From the NCBI GenBank assembly GCA_963757125.1, contig CAVWQP010000001.1:1-64000 (forward strand): a stretch of 64,000 bases of DNA, read 5' to 3'. The DNA is from CAVVSD01 sp963757125. Lineage in GTDB: Bacteria > Actinomycetota > Thermoleophilia > Solirubrobacterales > Solirubrobacteraceae. Shown piece by piece: positions 26,950 to 36,462 of this stretch (position 1 is the stretch's first letter; each line of letters opens with the position of its first letter). The notes beneath the pieces are model-generated. The model did not search any database. It saw nothing but the letters and a program-made list of their open reading frames with translations, and was not told where the DNA came from. The position numbers and the translations under genes are program-made.

Positions 26950-28166
26950 AGCAGCGCGTCGTCGGTGTCGACGACGACGGTGTTCGCCATCCAGTCCGCC
27001 AGCCCCCGCCGCCGGCGGGTGAACAGCACCGGCCAGAAGCCCGCGAAGAACGGGATCGCGGACAGGATCAGCCCGACGAAGCGGACGACCGCCCGCGGGA
27101 CGGAGATCGGCTCCCGCCTGTTGTCGGACAGGACCCGGAAGCGCATGACGAGCGCGCCCGTGGTCTGACCCGTCGTGCTCCAGAAGAACACGAAGTAGCT
27201 CGCGGCCCACACGAGGTAGGCCGCCCCCCCGACCGCCTTGATGATCGTGTCGACCGTGTCGGGGACGTGCAGGGCGGTGACGACCAGCCCGACCACCGTG
27301 CCGGTGACGAGCGCGACGACATGGATGATCAGCGCGTCGACCGCGAGTGCGATCGCACGCGTGACGAGCCCCGTGTAGGGCACGCACGCTCGGGGGCGCC
27401 ACGGCCACGCGCTCAGGCCGGCGACGCGCCGCCCGGCAGGTCCTGGCCGGGACCCGGCTCGACCACGCCGGCGCGTCGCTCGCCGGGTCGCGCGGTCGAG
27501 CCAGTCGTCCATGCGCCGCGACCGGATGCGGACCTCGTCGGCCACCTCGTCCGCGAGACCCATGGTCTGGTGTGCGATGGCGTCGGTGACGGCCTTGCTG
27601 CTGGCGATCTGGTCGATCATCTCCCAGAGCTCCTCGCTCGCCAGGAGCTGCCGGACACCGACGTCGAGCAGCTTGCTCTCGAGCACGCGCGCGACCATGC
27701 GCTCCATGCCGGGGCTGTCGGCGACGGCGCCGACGAGGACCTCGACGCGATCGCTCTCGAGCGTCGTGAGGACGAGGGCCTCGACGCGCGGATCGGCGAG
27801 CACCCCGGTCAGGGAGCGCTCGACGACCCCGTCCGCGACCAGGCCCTCCACGACGCGCTCGGCGACCCCCGCGCGGACGACCTCGGCGGAGACCCGCTCG
27901 ATGACCGCGTCGCGGATGAGCACGTCGGCGACGTGGTCCACGAGCGGCCCGTCGAGCAGACCGGTGATCGCGCGCTCGATCAGCGGGCTGCGCACGATGC
28001 GGTCCACGGCGATCGCCGTGACCGGCGAGTCGAGCACGCGGTCGAGCGCATCCAGCGCGGCGCGCTCGGCGGACGGCCGCAGCCGCCGGTCGAGCGCGCG
28101 TGCCGGGCGCATGGCCTCGCGGGTCACGGAGACGGCGAGGTCCGAGGCTGTGTCAGCGAGGCCCAT
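26946..28166 (-). CDS. RDD-domain membrane protein with long helical-repeat N-terminus
   Basis: 406 residues. The first ~215 residues contain repeated units of about 18-25 residues (LDSPVTAIAVDRIVRSPLIERAI, LLDGPLVDHVADVLIRDAVIE, LVADGVVERSLTG). They are predicted helical and soluble. A basic linker leads to a C-terminal RDD domain of three or four membrane helices (LVTRAIALAVDALIIHVVALV, TGQTTGALVMRFRVLS, LILSAIPFFAGFWPVLFTRRRRGLADW). Function unknown; RDD proteins may be transporters or membrane-stress proteins. Confidence 0.82.
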   Translation of the reverse strand: MGLADTASDLAVSVTREAMRPARALDRRLRPSAERAALDALDRVLDSPVTAIAVDRIVRSPLIERAITGLLDGPLVDHVADVLIRDAVIERVSAEVVRAGVAERVVEGLVADGVVERSLTGVLADPRVEALVLTTLESDRVEVLVGAVADSPGMERMVARVLESKLLDVGVRQLLASEELWEMIDQIASSKAVTDAIAHQTMGLADEVADEVRIRSRRMDDWLDRATRRATRRRGRAGSRPGPAGRRVAGLSAWPWRPRACVPYTGLVTRAIALAVDALIIHVVALVTGTVVGLVVTALHVPDTVDTIIKAVGGAAYLVWAASYFVFFWSTTGQTTGALVMRFRVLSDNRREPISVPRAVVRFVGLILSAIPFFAGFWPVLFTRRRRGLADWMANTVVVDTDDALL

Positions 28167-28214
28167 GTGCCTCTTCTACCGGACCCGGCGCGTCAGCGCA
28201 CGAACTGCACGACC

Positions 28215-29819
28215 TCACGCCTCGTGCAGAACCTGCTCCGGGGCGTCGATCTGCTCCGCGGGCTCCTCGGCCGTCGGCACCGAAGCCGCCTTCGGGAGCA
28301 GCCTGGCGACGATGAACGCCGCCGCCATGATCCCCGCCATGATCCAGACGACCGTCTGGGTGGACTGGGCGATGTCGACCTTGACCGCGTGCAGGATCGC
28401 GTCGGCACCGGAGCCGGCCTGCGACGCGAGGCCTCCGCCGCCACCGGTGTTGCCGCCCGCGGTGATCGAGTGCGCGATGCGGTCGGCCTCGGCCGCCGGG
28501 ACGCCGTTGCTGCGCAGCGTCGAGCCGACCTGGTCGACGTTGTCGCTGGCGAACAGCGATCCCATGACGGCCAGGCCGAGGCTGGCGCCCAGGTTGCGGA
28601 TGGTCTGGGTGATGCCGGTGACCTCGCCGTAGCCGGCGCCCGGCGCGCGGTTCAGCGCGTCGGTGCTCACGGGGCCGAGCACGAGCCCGAGCCCGGCGCC
28701 CGCGACGACGATCCAGTACCACTGGCCACCGAAGTCCAGGTCGGGGAGCTGCCGGCCCCAGAGGTAGAAGCCGACCGCCGAGACGGCGCAGCCGAGCACG
28801 ACGGCCGGGCGGGCGCCGCGCTTGTCGAAGATCCGCCCGCCCCACTGCGCCGCGGTGGCGAAGCCGCCGAAGAAGACCAGCAGGAACAGGCCCGCGTTCG
28901 TCGCCGAGAAGCCCAGCGCGGCCTGCGCGTAGACGCTGGCGAAGAAGAAGAACGGGACGAACACCGCGGACATCAGCAGGAGGACGGCGTTGTCGACGAA
29001 GAACCCGCGGTCCTCGAACAGCCGGACGCGGATGAGCGGCTCGCGCTGGCGCAGCTCGGATGCGACGAACACGACGAGCAGCACGATGCCGACGATGATC
29101 GATCCGAGCGTCTTCACGTCCGTCCAGCCCCAGACGCCCGCCTGCTGGAGCCCGAGGACGACGAAGCCCATGCCCGCCGAGATCAGCACGGCGGCGCGGT
29201 AGTCGATCGATCCGGGCACACGCGTCTCGGCCGGCTTTGCCTTGAACGTGAGGATGAGCGCGATGATGGCGACGGGGATGTTGATCCAGAAGATCGCGCG
29301 CCAGGTCCACTCGGTGAGGTAGCCGCCTGCGAGCGGGCCGACGGCGGTCAGCGCGCCCGTGATGCCGAAGAAGGCGGCCAGGGCGCGACCGCGCTCGGCC
29401 AGCGGGAAGGCGGAGACGACGATCCCCAGGGCGGCGGGGAACAGGAGCGCTGCGAACGCGCCCTGCAGGACGCGGAAGATGATCATCCAGGCCTCGCCGA
29501 TGCTGCCGGTGGGCGTCGCGCCACACAGCGCCGAGCACACTGCGAAGCCGACGATCCCGACGATGACCATGCGTCGATGACCGAGGACGTCGGAGAGCTT
29601 GCCGCCGAGCGCGAACAGGGCGGCGAGCGACAGGAGGTAGCCGTTGACGATCCACTGCGCGCCGGTCGAGGAGAGCGAGAGATCCTTCTGCAGATCCGGG
29701 ATCGCCAGCGCGACGATCGTCTGGTCGATGAACATCATCGCGACCGCGAAGATCATCGCGACGAGGACGAGCTGCTTGTTCGAGGATCCTGCCTGGGGGG
29801 CAGCGGATTGCGTTGACAT
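28215..29819 (-). CDS. MFS drug exporter, EmrB/QacA family (14 TM)
   Basis: 534 residues with about 14 membrane helices. Motifs: MMFIDQTIVALAIPDLQKDLSLS (motif D1), GGKLSDVLGHRRMVIVG (motif A), FRVLQGAFAALLFPAAL (motif B) and ITGALTAVGPLAGGYLTEWTWRAIFWINIPV (motif C, antiporter). The start MSTQSAAP is chosen for AGGAG a few nt upstream. It probably exports hydrophobic drugs in exchange for protons. No TetR repressor adjoins. Confidence 0.93.
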   Translation of the reverse strand: MSTQSAAPQAGSSNKQLVLVAMIFAVAMMFIDQTIVALAIPDLQKDLSLSSTGAQWIVNGYLLSLAALFALGGKLSDVLGHRRMVIVGIVGFAVCSALCGATPTGSIGEAWMIIFRVLQGAFAALLFPAALGIVVSAFPLAERGRALAAFFGITGALTAVGPLAGGYLTEWTWRAIFWINIPVAIIALILTFKAKPAETRVPGSIDYRAAVLISAGMGFVVLGLQQAGVWGWTDVKTLGSIIVGIVLLVVFVASELRQREPLIRVRLFEDRGFFVDNAVLLLMSAVFVPFFFFASVYAQAALGFSATNAGLFLLVFFGGFATAAQWGGRIFDKRGARPAVVLGCAVSAVGFYLWGRQLPDLDFGGQWYWIVVAGAGLGLVLGPVSTDALNRAPGAGYGEVTGITQTIRNLGASLGLAVMGSLFASDNVDQVGSTLRSNGVPAAEADRIAHSITAGGNTGGGGGLASQAGSGADAILHAVKVDIAQSTQTVVWIMAGIMAAAFIVARLLPKAASVPTAEEPAEQIDAPEQVLHEA

Positions 29820-29938
29820 CGGAGGCTCCTGGACGCGAGTTGACGGGTGTTGGTGCAACCATCTCGATTTCGCCGACGCCGTGCCTCCGTATTGCGCTAC
29901 TGCATCTCGGCGCCCGTCCCTACGTAAGGAGCTCCGTC

Positions 29939-30415
29939 ATGGTCCGAAGGGTCGCCCTCCTCGCCGCACTCGCCTCGCTGGCTGCCGCGGCACCCGCTGC
30001 GGCGCAGTCTCAGACGCTCACCGTCACCGAGACCGCCCGCGGCGGCACGAGCGACGTCGTCGACCATCCGCCGAAGTCCCCCAGCGGCGGCGCGGACCGG
30101 CAGCTCTCCAAGGACGACACCCTCGTCATCACGAACCCGCTGCGCGACACGTCCAACCGGCCGATCGGGACCGTGCGGGCGAGCTGCGCGATCACGAAGG
30201 CCGGCGGGTTCGACAAGGCGGCGGCCGACTGCCTCGGCGTCTTCCAGATGAAGGCCGGGCGGCTCTACGTGACGCTCCCGCTCGACTTCGCCTCGTCGAC
30301 ATCGCACGGCACCGTGCTCGGCGGGACCGGCGCCTACGCGGGCCTGCGCGGCACGTGGACGTCGGTCCAGCATCGGAACGGCAGCTCGACCGACACCTTC
30401 ACGCTCGCTCCCTGA
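29939..30415 (+). CDS. Secreted allene-oxide-cyclase-barrel-like protein
   Basis: 158 residues with a signal peptide (first ~22, ending APAAAQ). The mature part is beta-rich with the pattern GTVLGGTGAYAGLRGTWTS, characteristic of dirigent/AOC barrel-like proteins of actinobacteria. AAGGAG lies 6-7 nt before the ATG. An enzymatic role is not demonstrated for the bacterial members. Confidence 0.75.
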   Translation: MVRRVALLAALASLAAAAPAAAQSQTLTVTETARGGTSDVVDHPPKSPSGGADRQLSKDDTLVITNPLRDTSNRPIGTVRASCAITKAGGFDKAAADCLGVFQMKAGRLYVTLPLDFASSTSHGTVLGGTGAYAGLRGTWTSVQHRNGSSTDTFTLAP

Positions 30416-30926
30416 CGTCGCTCCCCAGGGCCACGAACGCGCCGGCGACGCGCGCGACGGTGAGCAGGTCGAGCTCTGAGGCCGACCGCCCCGCCGCGCG
30501 CAGCCGGGCCACCATGACCGCGACGACCTCGGGGTCGAGCACCGTGCCGCCGTCGGCGATCTCGCGGACCGACGCGAGGAACTGCGCCGAGTCCGCCATG
30601 CGCTGCTTGAGGAGGTAGCCGGTGGCGCGCACGCCGAGCGTCAGCAGCTCGACGGCGTAGCGCACCTGGAGGTGGTGGGAGATGACGAGGACCGGCGTGC
30701 CCGGCCTGTCGGCACGGATCGCCCGGACGGCACGCAGACCCTCGTCGCGCTGCGTGGGCGGCATGCGGACGTCGGCGATGACGAGGGCGGGACGGTCGGC
30801 CTGCGCGCGCCGCACGAGACCGGGACCGTCGCCTGCCACGCCGACGACCTCGTGCCCGGCGCCCGTCAGCATGCGGGCGAGCGCATCCCTGAGGAGCACC
30901 TCGTCCTCCCCGATCACGATGCGCAT
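30399..30926 (-). CDS. NarL-type response regulator without DNA-binding domain
   Basis: 175 residues. The receiver is complete: Glu7/Asp8, phospho-Asp52 in VIADVRMPP and the late Lys in GYLLKQRM. After LDPEVVAVMVARLRAAG the LuxR-type helix-turn-helix should follow, as in the paralogue at 31005, but only about 30 unrelated residues remain. A TAGCGT -10 element ends 6 nt before the ATG. It could act as a phosphate sink or a protein-interaction regulator for the neighbouring kinase. Confidence 0.82.
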   Translation of the reverse strand: MRIVIGEDEVLLRDALARMLTGAGHEVVGVAGDGPGLVRRAQADRPALVIADVRMPPTQRDEGLRAVRAIRADRPGTPVLVISHHLQVRYAVELLTLGVRATGYLLKQRMADSAQFLASVREIADGGTVLDPEVVAVMVARLRAAGRSASELDLLTVARVAGAFVALGSDVRERA

Positions 30927-31004
30927 GCGCGGACGCTACGGAGCCCCCGGGCGTACGGGGTGGACCTGGGACCCCTGCCGCCGGGGGACGCTGGACCCCT
31001 CTCG

Positions 31005-31652
31005 TCAGGCGTTGAGGTAGCGCACGACCGCGAGGACGCGGCGATGGTCGTTGGAGTCGACGTCGAGGCCGAGCGCTGCGTAGATGTGGGAGACGTGCTT
31101 GATGACGGCCTTCTCGGACAGCACGAGCTGCTCGGCGATGCCGGCGTTGCTGCGTCCCTCGGCCATGAGGCCGAGCACGTCGCGCTGGCGCGGGGTGAGG
31201 TCGGCGAGGGGGCCGGTGCGCGTGCCGCTGATCATGCTGCGCACGACCTCGGGGTCGAGGACCGAGGCACCCGCGCCGACGCGGCGCAGGTCCTCGCAGA
31301 ACGCATCGCCGTCCGCCACGCGCTGCTTGAGCAGATAGCCGATGCCCGCGGCGTTCTCGCTGCTCTCGACGAGCTCGGTCGCGTAGCGGCCCTGGACGTG
31401 CTGCGACAGCACGACGACCGCGATGTGGGGGTGGCTCTCGCGGATCGTGAGCGCAGCCCGCAGCCCCTCGTCCGTCTGACTCGGCGGCATCCGGACGTCG
31501 GCGATGACGAGGTCGGGGTCGTGGGCCCGCGCCTTGCGGACGAGGTCCTCGCCGTCGCCCGCGACGCCCGCGACCTCGAACCCGCGGCGCTCGAGCAGGA
31601 GCACCAGGCCCTCCCGCAGGAGCGCCTGGTCCTCGCCGATCACGATCCGCAC
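31005..31652 (-). CDS. NarL/LuxR-family response regulator
   Basis: 215 residues from GTG. Receiver with Asp52 (VIADVRMPPSQTDEGLRAA) and C-terminal LuxR helix-turn-helix (LADLTPRQRDVLGLMAEGRSNAGIAEQLVLSEKAVIKHVSHIYAALGL). It overlaps the kinase gene by 13 bp, so it is the cognate regulator. The SEKAVIKHV and EGRSNAGI motifs are typical of actinobacterial members. Confidence 0.93.
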   Translation of the reverse strand: MRIVIGEDQALLREGLVLLLERRGFEVAGVAGDGEDLVRKARAHDPDLVIADVRMPPSQTDEGLRAALTIRESHPHIAVVVLSQHVQGRYATELVESSENAAGIGYLLKQRVADGDAFCEDLRRVGAGASVLDPEVVRSMISGTRTGPLADLTPRQRDVLGLMAEGRSNAGIAEQLVLSEKAVIKHVSHIYAALGLDVDSNDHRRVLAVVRYLNA

Positions 31653-33469
31653 GGCAGCTCCGCGAGGATGAACGTCCCGCCGCCGCGAGGGCTGCTGACG
31701 ACGAGCCGGCCGTCGAGCGCGTCCACGCGGTCGGCCATGCCGCGCAGCCCGGCCCCGCCGTTGGCCTGCGCGCCGCCCGTGCCGTCGTCGGTGATCTCGA
31801 CGCGCAGCTCGCCGTCGGCGTGCACCAGCCGCACGTCGACGACGGAGGCCTGCGCGTGCTTGATCGTGTTGGCGAGCGCCTCGGCGACGATGAAGTAGCC
31901 GGTGCTCTCGACCGGCCCGGGGAGCGGGCCGCGCGCGCGGTCGAGGTCCAGGGCGACGGGGATCGGGCACCGCGCCGTGAGCTCCTCGACGGCGGCGCAG
32001 AGACCGCGCTCGGTGAGCATCGCGGGCATGACGCCCTGCACGAGCCCCCGCAGCTCGGTGATCGCCGTCTGCAGGCCCGCGCCGAGATCGTCCGCGAGCG
32101 CCGGATCGCTCTTCACGGCGTCCGCCTGGATCGCGAGCAGGACGAGCCGGCCCTGCAACCCGTCGTGGAGGTCGCGCGCGATCCGCCGCCGCTCGGCGTC
32201 GGAGGCCTCCACGGTCCGCGCGAGCGCGCGCTGGAGGCGGTCGCGGCCCGCGCGCAGCTCCGCGGTCAGCTGCTCGTTGTGCAGCGCGATCGCGACGACG
32301 CGGCCCGCGGACTCGACGGTCTCGCGGTCGGCGATGAGCGTCGCGTCGTAGTGGATGGCGCCGACACGCCGTCCGCTCAACATCACGTCCACGGACGCCG
32401 GCCCCGACCCCGTGGCGAGCGCCTCGTGAGGCGCGAGCACGAGCTCGAGCGACGGATCGCCCAGCGCGTCGGCCAGCGCGCCCTCGAGCGCGGGGCGCGA
32501 GCGATCGGCACGCAGCCACGCCGCCAGCTCCTGCAGCTCGCCGGTGCGTGCGAACCCGCCGCGCAGCAGGCCGACGGCGAAGGCGACCGGGACGCCGGCG
32601 AGGACCGCCATCTGCGCGACGACGGAGATCTCGACGTCCGGGAAGAGCGCACGGGTCCTCGAGCTGAACGGGACGTAGAGCACGGCGACGATGCCGTAGA
32701 GGAAGATCGGCGCGAGGACGCGGCGCTGTGCGGGCACCGCGGCACGCAGCCGGCTGGCGAGGATGACGACGGTGACCGCAACGAGCAGGCCGCCGATCGC
32801 CCACTGCGTCCACTGGGCGGCATCGACTATGCCGGGCCGCGCAGCGAGCCGCAGGACGGTCCACGGCGCGTCCGGCCCGCCGACGAACAGGTACTGCGGC
32901 GCCTGCACCGCGAGGCAGAGCGCGTACCCCGCCATCACCGTCAACCGGCTCGCCGTCCCGTGCAGCCGGCCGGACGGGAACGCGTGCAGCAGGTGGAACA
33001 CGAGCGCCAGCGGGAGCGTCGCGAGGATCAGGCCGCCGGCGACGAGCGCCGGCGTCGCCACGTTCCCGAACCCTGCCGCGAGCCAGCTGAGGCCCGCGGC
33101 GACCATGATCGCGCCGAGGCGGTTCGAGGGCCGGCGCAGCCACGCGACGATCCCCGCGGCGAGGTAGATCCACGCGCAGATCGCGAAGCAGCAGAGCACC
33201 CAGTACGGCGCGCCCGCCGGCAGGCTCAGGATGAGCGCGAGCTGCACGAGCCCGATGACGATCACCGCGGCCGCCAGCTCCGCGAGCGCGACGGCGAGTG
33301 TCCGTGACGCCGTGCGGCGGTGCTCCGGGCGGGGCGCGCGGCCTGGTCCCTTCGCCGGACCGGCGTCGATCTCCGGCGCGGAGTCCCCGGTGGGACGCGC
33401 TGGGAGTCTCGTCACCGGGAGGGCCATGGGAGTCACCGGGACCCGCGCGCGTGCGCGCTCCCGATGCAC
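31640..33469 (-). CDS. NarL-type membrane sensor histidine kinase
   Basis: About 595-609 residues; the start is uncertain between 33469 and MALPVTR at 33427. A polar N-terminus leads to eight or nine membrane helices (about 60-330), a GAF-like or linker region (about 370-440), HisKA_3 with RRRIARDLHDGLQGRLVLLAIQ, and HATPase with VAEALANTIKHA and DDGTGG, ending GGGTFILAELPCGS. Works with the regulator at 31005. The signal is unknown. Confidence 0.88.
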   Translation of the reverse strand: MHRERARARVPVTPMALPVTRLPARPTGDSAPEIDAGPAKGPGRAPRPEHRRTASRTLAVALAELAAAVIVIGLVQLALILSLPAGAPYWVLCCFAICAWIYLAAGIVAWLRRPSNRLGAIMVAAGLSWLAAGFGNVATPALVAGGLILATLPLALVFHLLHAFPSGRLHGTASRLTVMAGYALCLAVQAPQYLFVGGPDAPWTVLRLAARPGIVDAAQWTQWAIGGLLVAVTVVILASRLRAAVPAQRRVLAPIFLYGIVAVLYVPFSSRTRALFPDVEISVVAQMAVLAGVPVAFAVGLLRGGFARTGELQELAAWLRADRSRPALEGALADALGDPSLELVLAPHEALATGSGPASVDVMLSGRRVGAIHYDATLIADRETVESAGRVVAIALHNEQLTAELRAGRDRLQRALARTVEASDAERRRIARDLHDGLQGRLVLLAIQADAVKSDPALADDLGAGLQTAITELRGLVQGVMPAMLTERGLCAAVEELTARCPIPVALDLDRARGPLPGPVESTGYFIVAEALANTIKHAQASVVDVRLVHADGELRVEITDDGTGGAQANGGAGLRGMADRVDALDGRLVVSSPRGGGTFILAELPCGS

Positions 33470-33571
33470 GACCTTACGGTTGACTGTGCAACGAGGTCAA
33501 GCCGCGCAGCCTGTCGATCTCCTCCAAACCGGATGATGAAGAGCGGGAGGCGGCCCGCCTATCATCGGCGC

Positions 33572-33607
33572 GTGACCGGGAACAGCACGAGACGGCGATG
33601 GCGGTAG
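33572..33607 (+). CDS. Possible 11-codon leader peptide MTGNSTRRRWR
   Basis: TATCAT (33560-33565) is a good -10 element, and the GTG 6 nt downstream opens a short frame rich in Arg codons. Its TAG overlaps the first codons of the gene at 33598. It could couple translation or be coincidental. Confidence 0.25.
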   Translation: MTGNSTRRRWR

Positions 33608-33867
33608 CCGTCCACATCACTGCGCACGGGATGTCCAAGGACGACTACGCGCGCGTCATGGGCGAGCTGCAGGCCACGGGCGACGGCGAGCCCGACGGCC
33701 GCATCCACCACACCGCGTACGGCGACGACGAGGTCCACATGTTCGAGGTGTGGGATTCGCCGGAGCAGTTCCAGGCGCATCAGGACAAGCGCTTCGCGCT
33801 CATCCAGGGTGCGGGTCTCGACGCGGGCATCGTCGACGTGCACCCCGTGCACGCGTACCCGGACTAA
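33598..33867 (+). CDS. Small dimeric alpha/beta-barrel (ABM/EthD-like) protein
   Basis: 89 residues: a ferredoxin-like fold pattern with beta strand AVAVHITAHGMSKDDYARVMGEL, a His-rich middle (IHHTAY, DEVHMFEVWDSPEQFQAHQDKR) and IVDVHPVHAY. This fits the stress-responsive or antibiotic monooxygenase-like barrel group. The convergent neighbour overlaps by 4 bp. Confidence 0.72.
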   Translation: MAVAVHITAHGMSKDDYARVMGELQATGDGEPDGRIHHTAYGDDEVHMFEVWDSPEQFQAHQDKRFALIQGAGLDAGIVDVHPVHAYPD

Positions 33868-34337
33868 CCGCCGGGCCGGACCGGGACGTCGAGCGCGTCG
33901 TGGTGGCCGGGCCACGTCAGCGCCATGCGCCAGCAGCCCGGCGCCGGCAGGTCGATGCCGGAGGGGCCGGGACCGCCCGGCACGACCCGCGTCACGATCG
34001 GCCCGATCCGCGTCGTCCCGCGCATGCGCCACGCGCGGATCCGCAGGTCCCCCTGCGCGACGGGATCGCGCGCGACCCAGAGGATCTTGTTCCGGTGCTT
34101 GCGGGAGGGCGACGCCCGCAGCGGATAGTTGAACAGCACGGCGACGATGCGCCCCGAGCGGCCGACGACGTGCGGCACCGACTGGTCGGGCGGCGTGAAC
34201 CCCCCACGAGCCCACGTCGGCAGGGACCCGCGGTCGACGTGGACGGAGCACGCGGGGACCGTGGCTGCGACGGCATCGGCGCCGGTCGCGAGGGTGGCGG
34301 GCCCGAGCACGGCGAGCACCGCGAGAAGGGCCCTCAT
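33864..34337 (-). CDS. Secreted protein of unknown family
   Basis: 157 residues with a signal peptide (MRALLAVLAVLGPATLATGADAVA). The mature part is beta-rich with two Cys (ACSVHVDRG, APGCWRMALTWPGHHDAL). The closing GCWxxxLxWPGHxD pattern resembles uncharacterised lipoprotein-like actinobacterial proteins. The ATG at 34337 overlaps an upstream stop by ATGA and is preferred over the ATG at 34349. Confidence 0.6.
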   Translation of the reverse strand: MRALLAVLAVLGPATLATGADAVAATVPACSVHVDRGSLPTWARGGFTPPDQSVPHVVGRSGRIVAVLFNYPLRASPSRKHRNKILWVARDPVAQGDLRIRAWRMRGTTRIGPIVTRVVPGGPGPSGIDLPAPGCWRMALTWPGHHDALDVPVRPGG

Positions 34338-34525
34338 GTGCGCGGACAACCCTCGTCCTCGTCGTCGCTGGTGCCACCGGCACGGACACGACCGTGCCCG
34401 CCACGCTCACCGAACGGCCTGGCCATCGCCTCGCTGACGAGGTCGTAGCGACGCTTCGGCGCCTGCGGCCCACTCGCGTCGCGGATTGCGTGCAGGATCT
34501 CTCGGAGTCGTGAGGCGACGGACAC
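34334..34525 (-). CDS. Possible small protein (63 residues)
   Basis: The frame from a GTG at 34525 gives VSVASRLREILHAIRDASGP with a basic middle and an acidic C-terminus (DDEDEG). It is supported mainly by its ATGA overlap with the next gene. No clear ribosome binding site and no family. Confidence 0.3.
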   Translation of the reverse strand: MSVASRLREILHAIRDASGPQAPKRRYDLVSEAMARPFGERGGHGRVRAGGTSDDEDEGCPRT

Positions 34526-34557
34526 GGTCCGAAGGGTGCCACGCGCCTGGGCCGCGG

Positions 34558-34893
34558 TCACGCCTTGGGCCGCCAGCGCTTCCTCGGGTCCGCGCGGCCA
34601 CCGCTGAATCGCAGCCCCTCCGACTCCAGGAGCTCGCGGACCTCCCTCGCGTCTGCCGGCAGGCCTCGTCCCGCTGGCTTCCACCCCGGGTTGATCTCGC
34701 CGTCACTGTTGAGCACGCGGTGAACCGCGTGCAGCTCGTGTCCGCGGCTGCCGATCCACGACACGATGCCCTGGGCGGCGTTGCTGCCGCGGCCGCCGGC
34801 AACCGCGACGTCCCCATACGAGGTCCAGTGCCCCTCTGGCACCGACTCCAGGAACGCGGCCGCGGCGCGCAGGTCGATCTTCGTCACGACCAC
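34558..34893 (-). CDS. Alkyltransferase-like (MGMT-fold) protein without active-site Cys
   Basis: 111 residues, the MGMT DNA-binding domain: FLESVPEGHWTSYGDVAVAGGRGSNAAQGIVSWIGSRG and HAVHRVLNSDGEI. The PCHRV motif of O6-alkylguanine transferases reads AVHRV here, with Val57 in place of the Cys. Alkyltransferase-like proteins usually have Trp there; Val is unusual. Such proteins bind alkylated guanine and hand it to nucleotide excision repair. It lies 10 bp from tRNA-Tyr. Confidence 0.82.
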   Translation of the reverse strand: MVVTKIDLRAAAAFLESVPEGHWTSYGDVAVAGGRGSNAAQGIVSWIGSRGHELHAVHRVLNSDGEINPGWKPAGRGLPADAREVRELLESEGLRFSGGRADPRKRWRPKA

Positions 34894-34903
34894 CTCACGG
34901 CAG

Positions 34904-34985
34904 TGGGGGGAGCAGGATTCGAACCTGCGTAGGCAGAGCCAACGGGTTTACAGCCCGTCTCCTTTAACCACTCGGACATCCCCCC
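34904..34985 (-). tRNA. tRNA-Tyr (GTA)
   Basis: 82 nt with a long variable arm, as expected of bacterial tRNA-Tyr. Acceptor GGGGGGA/TCCCCCC, anticodon stem ACGGG/CCCGT around CTGTAAA (anticodon GTA), T-arm GCAGG TTCGAAT CCTGC. CCA not encoded. Confidence 0.95.
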
Positions 34986-35109
34986 GAGGGACAGCGCAGG
35001 ATAGCGGGCAAGGACTCCGTCCTTGCGCAGGCAGTTCCACGCCAGCACGACGAGAATCGCCGCGTCGGCGGGAACTGCCGGGCGGGCGAGAGCGCCTCGC
35101 CCGGGTCCC

Positions 35110-36246
<1,137 letters not shown>

Positions 36247-36448
36247 CTCGACCTTGATGGCTCAGCCCCCCTCAGGTTCCGTCCTGATGCAGTGTCATCG
36301 AACCATTCGGACCTGCGCATCCTGCGCCCAGTCCCTACCTCTGCCTCGCACACTCGTCCAACTGTGAGTTCGTGCGCTCAAGCACACGGTCGCGCAAGTG
36401 TTGCACAGATTTCGGCGTCCACAAGGGGGCCGGACTCGACCGTCTGGC

Positions 36449-36454
36449 TACCCT
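36449..36454 (+). promoter_or_regulatory. -10 element TACCCT for leaderless folE2
   Basis: TACCCT ends 8 nt before the ATG at 36463, again too near for a ribosome binding site. The gap of 216 bp to rpoD contains no other gene. Confidence 0.42.
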
Positions 36455-36462
36455 CGGGGACC

